DNA of 26,479 bases from UBA993 sp964389365 (GTDB lineage Bacteria; Bacillota; Dethiobacteria; DTU022): the NCBI GenBank assembly GCA_964389365.1, contig CAYMDO010000029.1:1-26479 (forward strand), in the 5' to 3' direction. A program made the position numbers and the translations under genes. Positions 15,319 to 23,841 of this stretch are shown piece by piece; positions within the stretch are counted from its first letter, which is position 1, and every line of letters starts with the position of its first letter. The notes beneath the pieces are model-generated. The model was not told where the DNA came from. It searched no databases and worked only from the letters and a program-made list of their open reading frames with translations.

Positions 15319-16551
15319 GTGGACAACAAGGTTATTTTCCTGGCCGACATGGAATCATTTTACGCCAGTGTAGAAACAGCCCGCAACCCCTCTTTGCGGG
15401 GCAAGCCGGTTGCAGTTTGCGGGGATCCGGCCCTGCGTCACGGGATTATCCTCGCTGCCAACCGCGAGGCAAAAGCCCTGGGGGTAAAGACGGGACAGCC
15501 GGCCTGGGAAGCGCGGCGGATGTGTCCCTGGATTGTTTTTGTTCATCCGCACATGCAGCTTTACATTGACTATTCACTGCGTATTACTGCTATTTTCGAG
15601 CAGTTTACCAACCGTGTGCTGCCATATTCGATCGACGAGCAGTTTCTCGATCTAAGCGGCTCTTTTTTGCCAGGCGGTTCACCCCTGGCAGCCGCGCAAC
15701 TGGTGATCGCAAAAATCTGGGATGAAACCGGGATCCGTTGCCGGATCGGTATGGGTGAAAATCCGCTGCAGGCCAAGATGGCCTGCGATTGTTTTGCCAA
15801 AAAGCGGGCAGATCTCTTTTTCGAACTGAACAACGCCAATTATGCCGAACTCGCCTGGCCGCTCCCCATCGGGTCCCTCTTCGGGGTAGGCCACCGCTTG
15901 GTGCACAATTTTTATCGCATCGGAGTACGTACAATCGGCCATCTAGCCGCCCTGCCGCGCGATATGCTGCGCCGGCGCTGGGGGATCTGCGGTGAAGTGC
16001 TCTGGCTGAATGCACACGGCATTGATTATTCGTCCGTGGAGCCTGATTCGATTCAGGAGCAAAAGGGCATCGGTCACACGGCAACCCTGCCTCGCGATTA
16101 CCGCAAGCAGCAGGAGATCGAACTGGTCCTGCTGGAGATGGCCGAGGAGGTTTGCCAACGTGCCCGTCACCAGCAAAAATTGGGTACTACCGTTCACCTC
16201 TATTGCCGGGGTGCCGATTTTGATCACCCGAGCGGCTTTTCGCGCCAGAAAAAGTTACCCGAAACCACGGCCAATGCCTTGGTTATCTACCCGACTATCC
16301 TTAAGCTTTTCCGCCAGCACTGGGATCGCAGGCCACTGCGTGCAGTCGGCATCAGCTTAAGCGGCCTGACCGACTACTGCCAACTAAGGTTGCCATTTTC
16401 GGATCGCAACATACGGGAGGAAATACTGATCCAGGCTGCCGACCAGGTGCGTGAGCGTTTTGGAAAAACCAGCCTGTTTCGGGCTTCATCACTCGGACAG
16501 GGCGCGCAGCTGCTTCAGCGCGCCGGCAAGATCGGGGGCCACGATGCATGA
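15319..16551 (+). CDS. Y-family error-prone DNA polymerase (UvrX/DinB-like)
   Basis: This is a 410-residue translesion polymerase. Catalytic carboxylates are visible in IFLADMESFYASVE (first Asp, near residue 10) and in YSIDEQFLDLSG (Asp-Glu pair, near 105). GIRCRIGMGENPLQAKMACD and the HhH-like IGVRTIGHLAALP follow, then a little-finger domain. Its length and its YolD partner match the UvrX/YqjW group of Bacillota. The frame is open back to 15199, but the LexA box lies inside that stretch. The GTG at 15319 has GAGGTGG upstream and puts the catalytic motif at the N-terminus, so it is chosen. It is an SOS gene, not linked to the metabolic loci on either side. Confidence 0.9.
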   Translation: MDNKVIFLADMESFYASVETARNPSLRGKPVAVCGDPALRHGIILAANREAKALGVKTGQPAWEARRMCPWIVFVHPHMQLYIDYSLRITAIFEQFTNRVLPYSIDEQFLDLSGSFLPGGSPLAAAQLVIAKIWDETGIRCRIGMGENPLQAKMACDCFAKKRADLFFELNNANYAELAWPLPIGSLFGVGHRLVHNFYRIGVRTIGHLAALPRDMLRRRWGICGEVLWLNAHGIDYSSVEPDSIQEQKGIGHTATLPRDYRKQQEIELVLLEMAEEVCQRARHQQKLGTTVHLYCRGADFDHPSGFSRQKKLPETTANALVIYPTILKLFRQHWDRRPLRAVGISLSGLTDYCQLRLPFSDRNIREEILIQAADQVRERFGKTSLFRASSLGQGAQLLQRAGKIGGHDA

Positions 16552-16913
16552 GTAAGAAAATTAGCCAGCAGTTTGCCTGCAGCCGGATGATGCTGCCCGA
16601 GCACTGCAGCAGCCTGCGGCAGCATGCCGCCTCTGTTAAACGCGCGGAAGAACAGCGGCAGTCCCTCACTGACGAGCAGTTGCAAGCGGAACAGCAGCAG
16701 CTCCTGGAATCAGCTATATGCCACAAGCTCAGCTTGGAGTTTACGCTGCTCGAAGAATCCGGGCGCTGCCGTATCAGCGGTGTACCCTGCCGCATCGATG
16801 TAACTGCCGGCATGATTTACATCGACACCGGCAGCGGTAAGCCTGTAAAGATCCGGGCCGTCTCGGTGACTGGTATTACCGGCAACTCCGGATCTTTCGC
16901 TGATAATCTTTAA
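16548..16913 (+). CDS. YolD-like protein
   Basis: This 121-residue YolD-like domain protein has the typical FACSRMMLPEHCSSL N-terminus, a charged helical middle (QSLTDEQLQAEQQQ) and a C-terminal beta region (VPCRIDVTAGMIYID). Its ATG overlaps the polymerase stop (ATGA), so the two are translated together and share SOS control. YolD-like proteins regularly accompany UvrX-type polymerases and are proposed to be UmuD-like helpers. The biochemical role is unproven. The gene ends 12 bases from the convergent thiolase gene with no obvious terminator. Confidence 0.82.
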   Translation: MSKKISQQFACSRMMLPEHCSSLRQHAASVKRAEEQRQSLTDEQLQAEQQQLLESAICHKLSLEFTLLEESGRCRISGVPCRIDVTAGMIYIDTGSGKPVKIRAVSVTGITGNSGSFADNL

Positions 16914-16925
16914 TATAGCTTCGCC

Positions 16926-18104
16926 TTACTCCATTTCAACAGTGCAGGCAATACCCTGCCCGCCACCGATGCATAAAGTGGCAAGGCCCCGTTTTACTTT
17001 ACGTTTTTGCATCTCGTGCAGCAGCGTGACAAAAATACGGGTGCCGCTGGCCCCAATCGGGTGTCCGATGGCTATGGCTCCGCCATTGACGTTTACCAGT
17101 GCCGGATCAAATTCAAGCTCCTGGCAAACAGTCAGGGCCTGTACCGCAAATGCTTCGTTGGCCTCGATCAGCTGTAAGTCAGCAACCGACCAACCGGCTT
17201 TGGCCAGGGCTTTCCTGGTTGATGGTATCGGTCCGGTACCCATAATTGATGGATCAACACCGGCTGATGCATAGCTTTTGATCATGGCCATTGGCCTTAC
17301 AGCTAGCTCTTTTGCCCTTTTAGCGCTCATAACCACTACGGCTGCGGCGCTGTCATTGATACCTGAAGCGTTACCGGCCGTAACTGTTCCGTCATTTTTA
17401 AAAGCCGGTTTTAGTTTAGCCAGCGTATCCATCGTTGTCATTCTCGGATGCTCATCAACAGAAAAAAGCAGCGGGTCGCCTTTGCGCTGGGGGACTGCCA
17501 CTGGAACTATTTCATCTTTGAACCGGCCGCTTTCGACAGCCGTCTGGGCTTTCTGCTGGCTTTCAAGGGCAAACTGATCTTGCTTTTCACGACCAATGTT
17601 GTATTTATCTGCTAAATTCTCTGCAGTCATCCCCATGTGGTAATTGTTAAACGCGCACCAGAGGCCATCTTTGATCATTGAATCGGTCATGGCGTTGTCG
17701 CCCATCCGCAGGCCCCAGCGCGCTCCGGTAGACAGGTACGGAGCAGCGCTCATATTTTCCATGCCTCCGGCAACGATTATATCAGCGTCTCCTGCCGCGA
17801 TACTGGCGGCAGCAAGGGTAATGCTTTTTAAACCGGAGCCACAAACTTTATTAACTGACAGGCATGGTACTTCAATCGGCAGTCCAGCCTTAACCGAAGC
17901 CTGACGGGCGACGTTTTGGCCAAGACCGGCCTGCAGTACTGAACCCATAATTACCTCATCAACCTGTTCCGGGTTTAAAGCGGCCCTGTCTAATGCTGCT
18001 TTGATAACCAGGGCTCCCAGATCTACCGGGCTGATATCTTTAAGAGATCCGCCAAATGTACCCACTGCTGTCCTGACGGCGCTTGCTATTACTATTTCAG
18101 TCAC
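16926..18104 (-). CDS. Acetyl-CoA acetyltransferase (thiolase)
   Basis: This is a classical 392-residue thiolase that cleaves 3-ketoacyl-CoA with CoA, or condenses two acetyl-CoA. The catalytic set is complete: C88 in NKVCGSGLK, H348 in GHPIGASGTR and C378 in LCIGGGQG. Length and motifs fit the AtoB/ThlA type. The GTG start has AAGGAGGG upstream. It is the third gene of the CoA-transferase operon (alpha, beta, thiolase). This suggests that the transferase product is finally split to acetyl-CoA plus a shorter acyl-CoA. Confidence 0.93.
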   Translation of the reverse strand: MTEIVIASAVRTAVGTFGGSLKDISPVDLGALVIKAALDRAALNPEQVDEVIMGSVLQAGLGQNVARQASVKAGLPIEVPCLSVNKVCGSGLKSITLAAASIAAGDADIIVAGGMENMSAAPYLSTGARWGLRMGDNAMTDSMIKDGLWCAFNNYHMGMTAENLADKYNIGREKQDQFALESQQKAQTAVESGRFKDEIVPVAVPQRKGDPLLFSVDEHPRMTTMDTLAKLKPAFKNDGTVTAGNASGINDSAAAVVVMSAKRAKELAVRPMAMIKSYASAGVDPSIMGTGPIPSTRKALAKAGWSVADLQLIEANEAFAVQALTVCQELEFDPALVNVNGGAIAIGHPIGASGTRIFVTLLHEMQKRKVKRGLATLCIGGGQGIACTVEME

Positions 18105-18148
18105 TAATCATCCCTCCTTACTCTTTTCCTTTCGTGCGGTCTTGTTAC

Positions 18149-18919
18149 TTATCCCCTGCCAATGATATAGCGGTAAGGATCAACCTCATTACGTAAAATG
18201 CTTAACTCGTCTTCTTTAGGCGCGTCACTGACTGTCACATTTTCTGCCCAGAGCAACTCAAATCCGGTGTTTTCACCTATTTTTTCTTTTGTAATTCCGG
18301 GGTGCATACTTTCAACCTTCATCCGTTTCGTCTGATCATCAAAACCGATCACGCACAGGTTAGTAATCACCTTGTACGGGCCGCTGCCGGGAGGCAGACC
18401 CGCCTTTTCCCTTGCACCCGGACCGGTCAGGTAGCCCGGGGTAGTAATAAAGTCAATTTTTTCTGTAAACCGACGTAAATCCTGGGGTGTAATCATCATC
18501 GTTTTCCAACAGAGTGAACCTAAATCATTGGCCCCGCCACTTCCCGGGAAGCGGACTTTGGGAGCCTTATAATCTTCGCCAATCATTGTGGAGTTGATGT
18601 TACCATACTGATCTATCTGGGCTCCGCCGAGGAAAGTATAGTCAACCATACCACGCTGGCTGGTCTCCATAATTTCCGGCATGCTGCTGGCAGCAAGCGC
18701 CTGGTAAAAAGTGCGTGAATCCCCCACGGAGATCGGCATCGAGGGTAGCAAAGGTCCGATACCACCTGCCTCAAACATGATCATTAACCGAGGGGAATAA
18801 AGTTTTTGGGCAAGCATTGCTGCCGCACATGGAGCACCGGTTCCCACGACCACTATACTGTCATCCTCCAGATAGCGGGAAGCAAGACAAATCATCAGTT
18901 CCATATCATTATAATTCAT
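18149..18919 (-). CDS. Glutaconate-type CoA-transferase, subunit B
   Basis: This is the 256-residue beta subunit of a class I CoA-transferase. MIMFEAGGIGP places Glu50 where the glutaconate CoA-transferase beta subunit has its catalytic glutamate, so transfer rather than only hydrolysis is expected. Other signatures are PISVGDSRTFYQAL, DYTFLGGAQIDQYGNINST, KVRFPGSGGANDL and FITTPGYLTGPG. The subunit is also related to IpdB of steroid-ring degradation, but the retained FEAGGIG favours the glutaconate type. It lies 33 bases after the alpha gene and 44 before the thiolase. The acid substrate is unknown. Confidence 0.87.
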   Translation of the reverse strand: MNYNDMELMICLASRYLEDDSIVVVGTGAPCAAAMLAQKLYSPRLMIMFEAGGIGPLLPSMPISVGDSRTFYQALAASSMPEIMETSQRGMVDYTFLGGAQIDQYGNINSTMIGEDYKAPKVRFPGSGGANDLGSLCWKTMMITPQDLRRFTEKIDFITTPGYLTGPGAREKAGLPPGSGPYKVITNLCVIGFDDQTKRMKVESMHPGITKEKIGENTGFELLWAENVTVSDAPKEDELSILRNEVDPYRYIIGRG

Positions 18920-18952
18920 TGTTGTTGGATCTCCTTTATCCGAATTCTAACT

Positions 18953-19975
18953 TTATTTCTCGATCATGTTTTCCTGGTACCGCAATTCCTGCAGACGGGC
19001 CATACCACCAATCTGATCAAGGTAACCGTTGAAGTCTTTAACCCCATAGATATAACGCCGCAGAAAGGCTGACAGATCATCAGGGTCGTTTTCCGCCTTC
19101 AGCCAGTCGCGTAAGTGTTCCTCATCGCTGAAATACTCATAAGCCATGTTGCCCGGATAACTGCCAAAAGGCACCTCGATTACAGCGTCAACAAGGTAAT
19201 AAGGAATTACTGTTTTAGTTGGTTCACGGCGTATAACCAAGTTGGGAACAAGCCTTTCCGTGGTTATAATCAACCGTTTGGCAGCCCGGGCCAGGTCGCT
19301 ATCGGCCACCACGATTCCATCAATCTGGCAATTGCCATAAACATCAGCACGATGTACGTGGATAATACCCACATCAGGATAAAGTGCGGGAACCGCCAGG
19401 TACTTGGCACCGGTAAATGGACATTCCATTTCCATAGCAGCACTGTACTTCTGGGTATCAGTCCCCAGCATGCTGCGTACCGGTATAAAGGACAAACCCA
19501 TTGCAGCTGCTTTGTATCTCCATGTTAAGGCGGCATTGGTCCACTCTGTTGTATCAATTACCCCGCTTTCAATGGCTGTTCTGGCTATCCTTGAAAGGCC
19601 GCGAGCTTCAAGTCCCACAACATAGGCGACATCACAACGGTCGATACATTCACCAGCAACTAATATCTGGAAATCGTGCGTTGCCGTATGCCCGGCCAGG
19701 CCCAAATTTTTTTTGCCCTGGCGAACCATTTCATGCAGTATTGCAGTCGGGATGCGATTAGCCCCGAAGCCACCAACGCCAATATATTCGCCATCGTTGA
19801 TTAGATTTTTTACCGCTTCGCTGACCGTTGTTGTTTTTTCAACCATTTTTCGCGGTTTCCGATCACGGAAATAGGCCCTTGCCCGGTCGGCATCAGGGTC
19901 AGTATAGATTTTACCGCATCCGCCCGGTCTGTATATAACGTTTTTTTCTTTTAACAGTTCTGTGAACTCAGCCAA
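18953..19975 (-). CDS. Glutaconate-type CoA-transferase, subunit A
   Basis: This is the alpha subunit (340 residues) of the same CoA-transferase. The family core begins near TVSEAVKNLINDGEYIGVGG. RIPTAILHEMVRQG, GLAGHTATHDFQ and VHRADVYGNCQIDG follow. An ATG at 20050 lacks a ribosome site. The TTG at 19975 has GGAGGTGG six bases upstream and is chosen. Even so, about 45 residues precede the usual family start. That extra segment includes YRPGGCGKIYTDPDADRARA and is unusual. It is the first gene of operon 2, downstream of a strong terminator, so it must have its own promoter, which I could not place with confidence. Confidence 0.85.
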   Translation of the reverse strand: MAEFTELLKEKNVIYRPGGCGKIYTDPDADRARAYFRDRKPRKMVEKTTTVSEAVKNLINDGEYIGVGGFGANRIPTAILHEMVRQGKKNLGLAGHTATHDFQILVAGECIDRCDVAYVVGLEARGLSRIARTAIESGVIDTTEWTNAALTWRYKAAAMGLSFIPVRSMLGTDTQKYSAAMEMECPFTGAKYLAVPALYPDVGIIHVHRADVYGNCQIDGIVVADSDLARAAKRLIITTERLVPNLVIRREPTKTVIPYYLVDAVIEVPFGSYPGNMAYEYFSDEEHLRDWLKAENDPDDLSAFLRRYIYGVKDFNGYLDQIGGMARLQELRYQENMIEK

Positions 19976-20264
19976 AAAAACCACCTCCTGTTTTAAGCCA
20001 ATGACCTGGTTTGCAGATAAATTACATAAATAAACCAATCTCTTTGCCATATTCTCTAATTTGATATTATTCCCTTCTACCAGGCGATCAGTTTTTTATC
20101 GAGTCACTGCTACATCTTGCCCCATGCAAAATAACCGGTGTAAAGGGCAATAAGAAAAAGGGCGGTATATAATTCCTGCAGAAATTATTCACCGCCCCCG
20201 ATGCTACATGCTATATTTGAGATGATCAACGTAAACCATGTTAGTTTTACCCTTAATAATTATG
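19976..20264. other. Intergenic region upstream of CoA-transferase operon
   Basis: This 289-base gap between the thiolase-like gene and the CoA-transferase operon holds the terminator described separately and, nearer the transferase, A/T-rich DNA. AATAAT and TGTAAT elements occur on the minus strand, but none has a convincing -35 partner. No copy of the TTTAATCAAT repeat found upstream of the SDR gene was seen here. No gene was found. Confidence 0.4.
20151..20197 (-). terminator. Rho-independent terminator after SCP2-type thiolase
   Basis: On the minus strand, GGGCGGT (20197-20191 as written on plus ACCGCCC) pairs with ACCGCCC (20166-20160). An inner A/T-rich palindrome around CTGCAG extends the stem. 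A T-rich run (TTTTTCTTATT) follows directly. This is a good intrinsic terminator for operon 1 and separates it from the CoA-transferase operon. Confidence 0.8.
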
Positions 20265-21470
20265 TTACCCGAGCCCGACAATACAGATACTGCATACATT
20301 TTGGGCCGGAATCCCACCCAGGTTATGGGTAAGACCCAGCTTCGGTTCCCTGACCAATCGATCTTCCGGCCAGCGGCGAAGCAACTGATTGTACATTTCG
20401 TAGATCATTCTTAATCCGGATGCACCGATCGGATGGCCAAAACACTTCAACCCACCATCAGGTTGGCAAACCACTTGGCCATCAAGATCATAAAAGCCAC
20501 TTAGAATATCATCAGGGGCTTTTCCCGGTGGCGATATCTGCAAATCTTCCATGGTTACCATTTCAGTTATTGAAAAACAGTCATGAACTTCAATCATTCC
20601 AAGTTCTTCCCGCGGATTTTTTATGCCTGCTTCAGCATAAGCTTTTTTTGCCGCATGCTGGGTAGTCATCAGTCCACTGCCGTCCCACCGGTTGTGAATC
20701 AGCTCTTCCCCTGAGCTAACAGAAATCTGCAGGGCTTTTACTGTAACCAAATCACCATTAGGCTTCATCCGGGCAGCAATCTCCGGAGTAGTAACAATGG
20801 CCATAGCCGAGCCGTCGCTCACCCCGCAGCAGTCAAAAAGGCCGAGGGGGTAAGCTACAAAAGGTGATTCGCAAATCTGACTGGTAGAAACTTCTTTACG
20901 CAAGTGTGCTTTTGGGTTTTTAGCCCCGTTTTGATGGCTTTTCCACGATATGTGAGTAATCGCATCTTTAATTTTTTCCATCGGTATACCGTATTTAGCC
21001 GAGTAGGCGGTAGCTAACTGGGCGAAGAGCCCAGGGGCAGTGGCATTGGGACTAATCAATCTGGCCAGCTGTCCAAAGATAGGCGAATCCGGCAGCCCCC
21101 CGTAACCAACATCTTTTAGTTTCTCAACCCCGGCTGCCAGTACTATATCGTAAGCCCCTGATGCAACAGCATAACAGGCCCCGCGGAAGGCTTCGGTACC
21201 GGAAGCGCAGAAATTTTCCACCCGGGTAACCGGAATAAAAGGCAGGTGCAGTGCATTGGCCAGGTAACAGCCACCTTTGCCGATGCTGATTTCGTCAATG
21301 TGATTACCGATCCATGCAGCTTCAATATCTTTCTTCTCAATTCCCGCGTCTTCGAGGCATTCAGTAAAAGCTTCCAGCAGCAGGTCGCTTGAATCATCCT
21401 CCCACCGTTCGCCAAATATAGAACAACCCATGCCGAGGATCGCTACTTTATCTCTGATGCCATCAGCCAT
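20265..21470 (-). CDS. SCP2-type thiolase-like protein
   Basis: This is a 401-residue thiolase-superfamily protein of the SCP2/lipid-transfer type. That type works with DUF35 Zn-ribbon/OB partners in archaeal acetoacetyl-CoA thiolase and in benzoylsuccinyl-CoA thiolase (BbsAB). The nucleophile C88 (RVENFCASGTEAF), HDCFSITEMV and GHPIGASGLRM (His346) are present. The end reads NLGGIPAQNVCSICIVG. Its start overlaps the HMG-CoA-synthase-fold/DUF35 gene by 8 bases, arguing for an obligate complex. It should perform the thiolytic, or a retro-aldol, cleavage of operon 1. Enzyme class is firm; the substrate is unknown. Confidence 0.87.
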   Translation of the reverse strand: MADGIRDKVAILGMGCSIFGERWEDDSSDLLLEAFTECLEDAGIEKKDIEAAWIGNHIDEISIGKGGCYLANALHLPFIPVTRVENFCASGTEAFRGACYAVASGAYDIVLAAGVEKLKDVGYGGLPDSPIFGQLARLISPNATAPGLFAQLATAYSAKYGIPMEKIKDAITHISWKSHQNGAKNPKAHLRKEVSTSQICESPFVAYPLGLFDCCGVSDGSAMAIVTTPEIAARMKPNGDLVTVKALQISVSSGEELIHNRWDGSGLMTTQHAAKKAYAEAGIKNPREELGMIEVHDCFSITEMVTMEDLQISPPGKAPDDILSGFYDLDGQVVCQPDGGLKCFGHPIGASGLRMIYEMYNQLLRRWPEDRLVREPKLGLTHNLGGIPAQNVCSICIVGLG

Positions 21471-22929
21471 TGACAGGCACCTCCTTTTCCGGAACCGCCT
21501 TCCAAAAATAGAAAGTGGTATCCCTTTTCGGATCGTAATATTTTATTCTGAACGTAAAGCGAACTGTTTTCCCGACTGAGAGATCTTCCATAACACAGTC
21601 GGTGAAATCAAACATACAGCGTCCACCGCCTTCAAAATCAACATTACCGTAAATGGCTGGCGGGTTAACGGTTGCGGATAATAAATCGGACGTAAAGCTG
21701 ACAATTTTACCTTTATTGTTTGAGAGCACCACCGATTCCATCTGATTGACCGCCCCACAATCAGGGTTAACACAAACCCGCTGTGGTGGATACTGCTGGG
21801 TGCCGCATTTGAGGCAGCAGCTGCCCTGCATACATAAAATTGCCCTGCGGCTGCGCCAGGCCAGCGACCAGCGGGTTAATCTTTCCTCTTCGCCCCGCAT
21901 TCCGATTTCCACAGGCATCATTTCGCGCCAGGTAAGGTATTTATAAAGGCTATCGAGTTCTAGTTGATTTTTAATCGAATCAGATACTCTATACCGATCA
22001 TGATAAGCTGTGATTGCTCCAGTCACCTCGAAAATCAGGGCATCGCAACCATTACCATAACTTATCACCATGAGACGATCCCCGGGGGCGGCAACTTCCA
22101 GCGCTTTTGCTAACATTAACAACGGGTGAGCCGAACCTGTATCTCCGGCATCCATCAGCAGATCATCCTGGACCTGATCCGGATTTAAGCCCAGCTTACG
22201 GTTAATATTCTTCCTGGCACCGCCGTAATAGCATGGATAGATTACTTTACTAAAATCAGTTAACTGCATGCTATACTTATTAAGTAATCCGGCTACTGCA
22301 TGCGGAATGATTTGATCATAACCCAAATCCCTAATCCACCGTTCTTCCCATTGCCGATCATATTTCGAGTTGGCGCCGCGCAGGTGATCGACAAAATCGC
22401 AAGCTAAAGAATAAGATCCCTTATATTCTGCTATAACCTGTTCGCTGCCGACGAGCACGGCTGCCCCGCCATCACCAAAGACCATCTCCTGGACTGATCC
22501 GACTTTACCAATTCGGCAGTCGGCGGCACAGGCAATAGCCCTTTTACCATTCTCAACTGTTGAATATTCGATAGCCGCGAGCAAAGCAGCTGTTCCAGAC
22601 TTAACCGAACCAGCAAAATCGGCTGTCCTGATCTCTTCATTCGCAGCAAGAGCGCCTGCCACTATGTTAGCATTTTGCCTTTCCTTAAAAGGGGCGGTAG
22701 TAGTTGCATAATAAACTGCGCCCAGCTCCTGTGGATTAAATCCCCGCATACAACGCAACCCCGCCTCAACCGCCATGGTTATGGCATCTTCATCATAATT
22801 GGCTACAGCCTTTTCTCCGGCTGCGTTCATGATAATCGCCGGATTGAACCAGCCCATGGCGCTAAAAATAGTCATGCGGTTCAGACGGTAACGGGGAACA
22901 TAGCCTGCATAAGAGCAGATACCAATCAA
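21463..22929 (-). CDS. HMG-CoA synthase-fold protein fused to DUF35 Zn-ribbon/OB domain
   Basis: This is a 488-residue two-domain protein. Residues 1-310 have the archaeal-type HMG-CoA synthase fold (ICSYAGYVPRYRL, ELGAVYYATTTAP, VFGDGGAAVLVG, PGDRLMVISYGNG). Residues 365-485 are a DUF35 Zn-ribbon (C372, C375, C386, C391) plus OB fold. Against the archaeal motif EFACKAGTA, this protein reads GSVKSGTA, with V109 at the Cys position. T77 stands at the general-base Glu position and Y231 at the His position. The synthase domain therefore looks non-catalytic. In archaea, DUF35 bridges thiolase and HMG-CoA synthase; here the bridge is fused to a seemingly dead synthase and paired with the overlapping thiolase gene. 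A scaffold or acyl-CoA-holding role is inferred. The start is a TTG with AAGGA upstream. Confidence 0.82.
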   Translation of the reverse strand: MIGICSYAGYVPRYRLNRMTIFSAMGWFNPAIIMNAAGEKAVANYDEDAITMAVEAGLRCMRGFNPQELGAVYYATTTAPFKERQNANIVAGALAANEEIRTADFAGSVKSGTAALLAAIEYSTVENGKRAIACAADCRIGKVGSVQEMVFGDGGAAVLVGSEQVIAEYKGSYSLACDFVDHLRGANSKYDRQWEERWIRDLGYDQIIPHAVAGLLNKYSMQLTDFSKVIYPCYYGGARKNINRKLGLNPDQVQDDLLMDAGDTGSAHPLLMLAKALEVAAPGDRLMVISYGNGCDALIFEVTGAITAYHDRYRVSDSIKNQLELDSLYKYLTWREMMPVEIGMRGEEERLTRWSLAWRSRRAILCMQGSCCLKCGTQQYPPQRVCVNPDCGAVNQMESVVLSNNKGKIVSFTSDLLSATVNPPAIYGNVDFEGGGRCMFDFTDCVMEDLSVGKTVRFTFRIKYYDPKRDTTFYFWKAVPEKEVPVNG

Positions 22930-22952
22930 AGTTCCTTCACTCCTTGTCCAAG

Positions 22953-23798
22953 TTATTTATTCAGCCAAACAACGGCATTGGTCAGGCAGTATTCTCCGCG
23001 TTCTGCTGTTTTAGCGCGAACTATCACCTGGTCTTCTTTTTCCTGCCACATTTCCGTAACAATAGTCTCGCCTGGATATACGTGACGCGAAAACCGCACT
23101 TTTATTGCTTTAAATACAGCCGGTTCATTGCTGCAATATTCTTTTAATACTGCCCGTCCCGCAAAACCGAAGGTGCAGAGGCCGTGCAAAATTGGCTTAT
23201 CAAAGCCGCCCATTGCGGCAAAATTGGGGTCGGCATGTAAAGGATTAAAATCGCCGGATAACCTGTAAAGTAATGCCTGCTGCGGTAAAGTTTTCATTTC
23301 AACTACCCGATCGGGTTTTCGGTCCGGTGCTTCAAACCCGGGTTCAGGACCTTTATCTCCCCCAAATCCGCCTTCACCGCGGATAAAAGTACTAAAACGG
23401 TTCTTAAACAGGTCATTGCCCTTGCTGTCTTTAGTCACCGTCTCAATTTCAACCAGCGCACCCTTGCCTTTATCGTAGATGGCTGCAATCGTGGGGTACG
23501 AAGTAATCGTACCCTCTACGGGGATCGGCTGAAATATTTCCAGATACTGCTCGCCGTGTAAAAGCATAGCCAGGTTAAAATCCATTCCCTCCATGCCGAC
23601 AATACTGAAAAGTGCGCCAAAGGGTGGAATCACCCCGTAGGTTGGAAGGACTACCAGGTCGCTTTCGAAAACAAATTTAAGCTCATCAGGCTCAGTACCA
23701 GCACCAACACCCAGGGCATAAAGCATCACATCTTTTTGTGTGTAACTGTATTCCAGCGCTGGAAGCTCTTTACCCACCAATTTTGGATCTATCGGCAT
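22953..23798 (-). CDS. MaoC-family (R)-enoyl-CoA hydratase 2
   Basis: This 281-residue double hot-dog protein is like the hydratase 2 part of peroxisomal MFE-2. The C-terminal active half carries YRLSGDFNPLHADPNFA (about 186-202), the hydratase 2 signature with catalytic Asp and His, then PILHGLCTFGFAGRA. The N-terminal half (about 10-140) is a degenerate hot dog that binds the acyl chain. It should add water to a trans-2-enoyl-CoA to give the (3R)-hydroxyacyl-CoA. This stereochemistry matches the SDR encoded just upstream. It lies 43 bases after the SDR and 23 before the HMG-synthase-fold gene. Confidence 0.9.
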   Translation of the reverse strand: MPIDPKLVGKELPALEYSYTQKDVMLYALGVGAGTEPDELKFVFESDLVVLPTYGVIPPFGALFSIVGMEGMDFNLAMLLHGEQYLEIFQPIPVEGTITSYPTIAAIYDKGKGALVEIETVTKDSKGNDLFKNRFSTFIRGEGGFGGDKGPEPGFEAPDRKPDRVVEMKTLPQQALLYRLSGDFNPLHADPNFAAMGGFDKPILHGLCTFGFAGRAVLKEYCSNEPAVFKAIKVRFSRHVYPGETIVTEMWQEKEDQVIVRAKTAERGEYCLTNAVVWLNK

Positions 23799-23841
23799 AA
23801 TTACTCTCCTTTCTTATCCTTCACGTTACAGGATCAGTCGT

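Noticed and set aside
15605..16084. Minus-strand frames over the Y-family polymerase
   Set aside because: They are antisense to catalytic motifs of a clear polymerase and have no family features.
18149..19975. Assignment of the CoA-transferase as an IpdAB-type ring hydrolase
   Set aside because: The beta subunit keeps FEAGGIG with a Glu at the transferase position and the neighbours lack steroid-ring genes, so the glutaconate type fits better.
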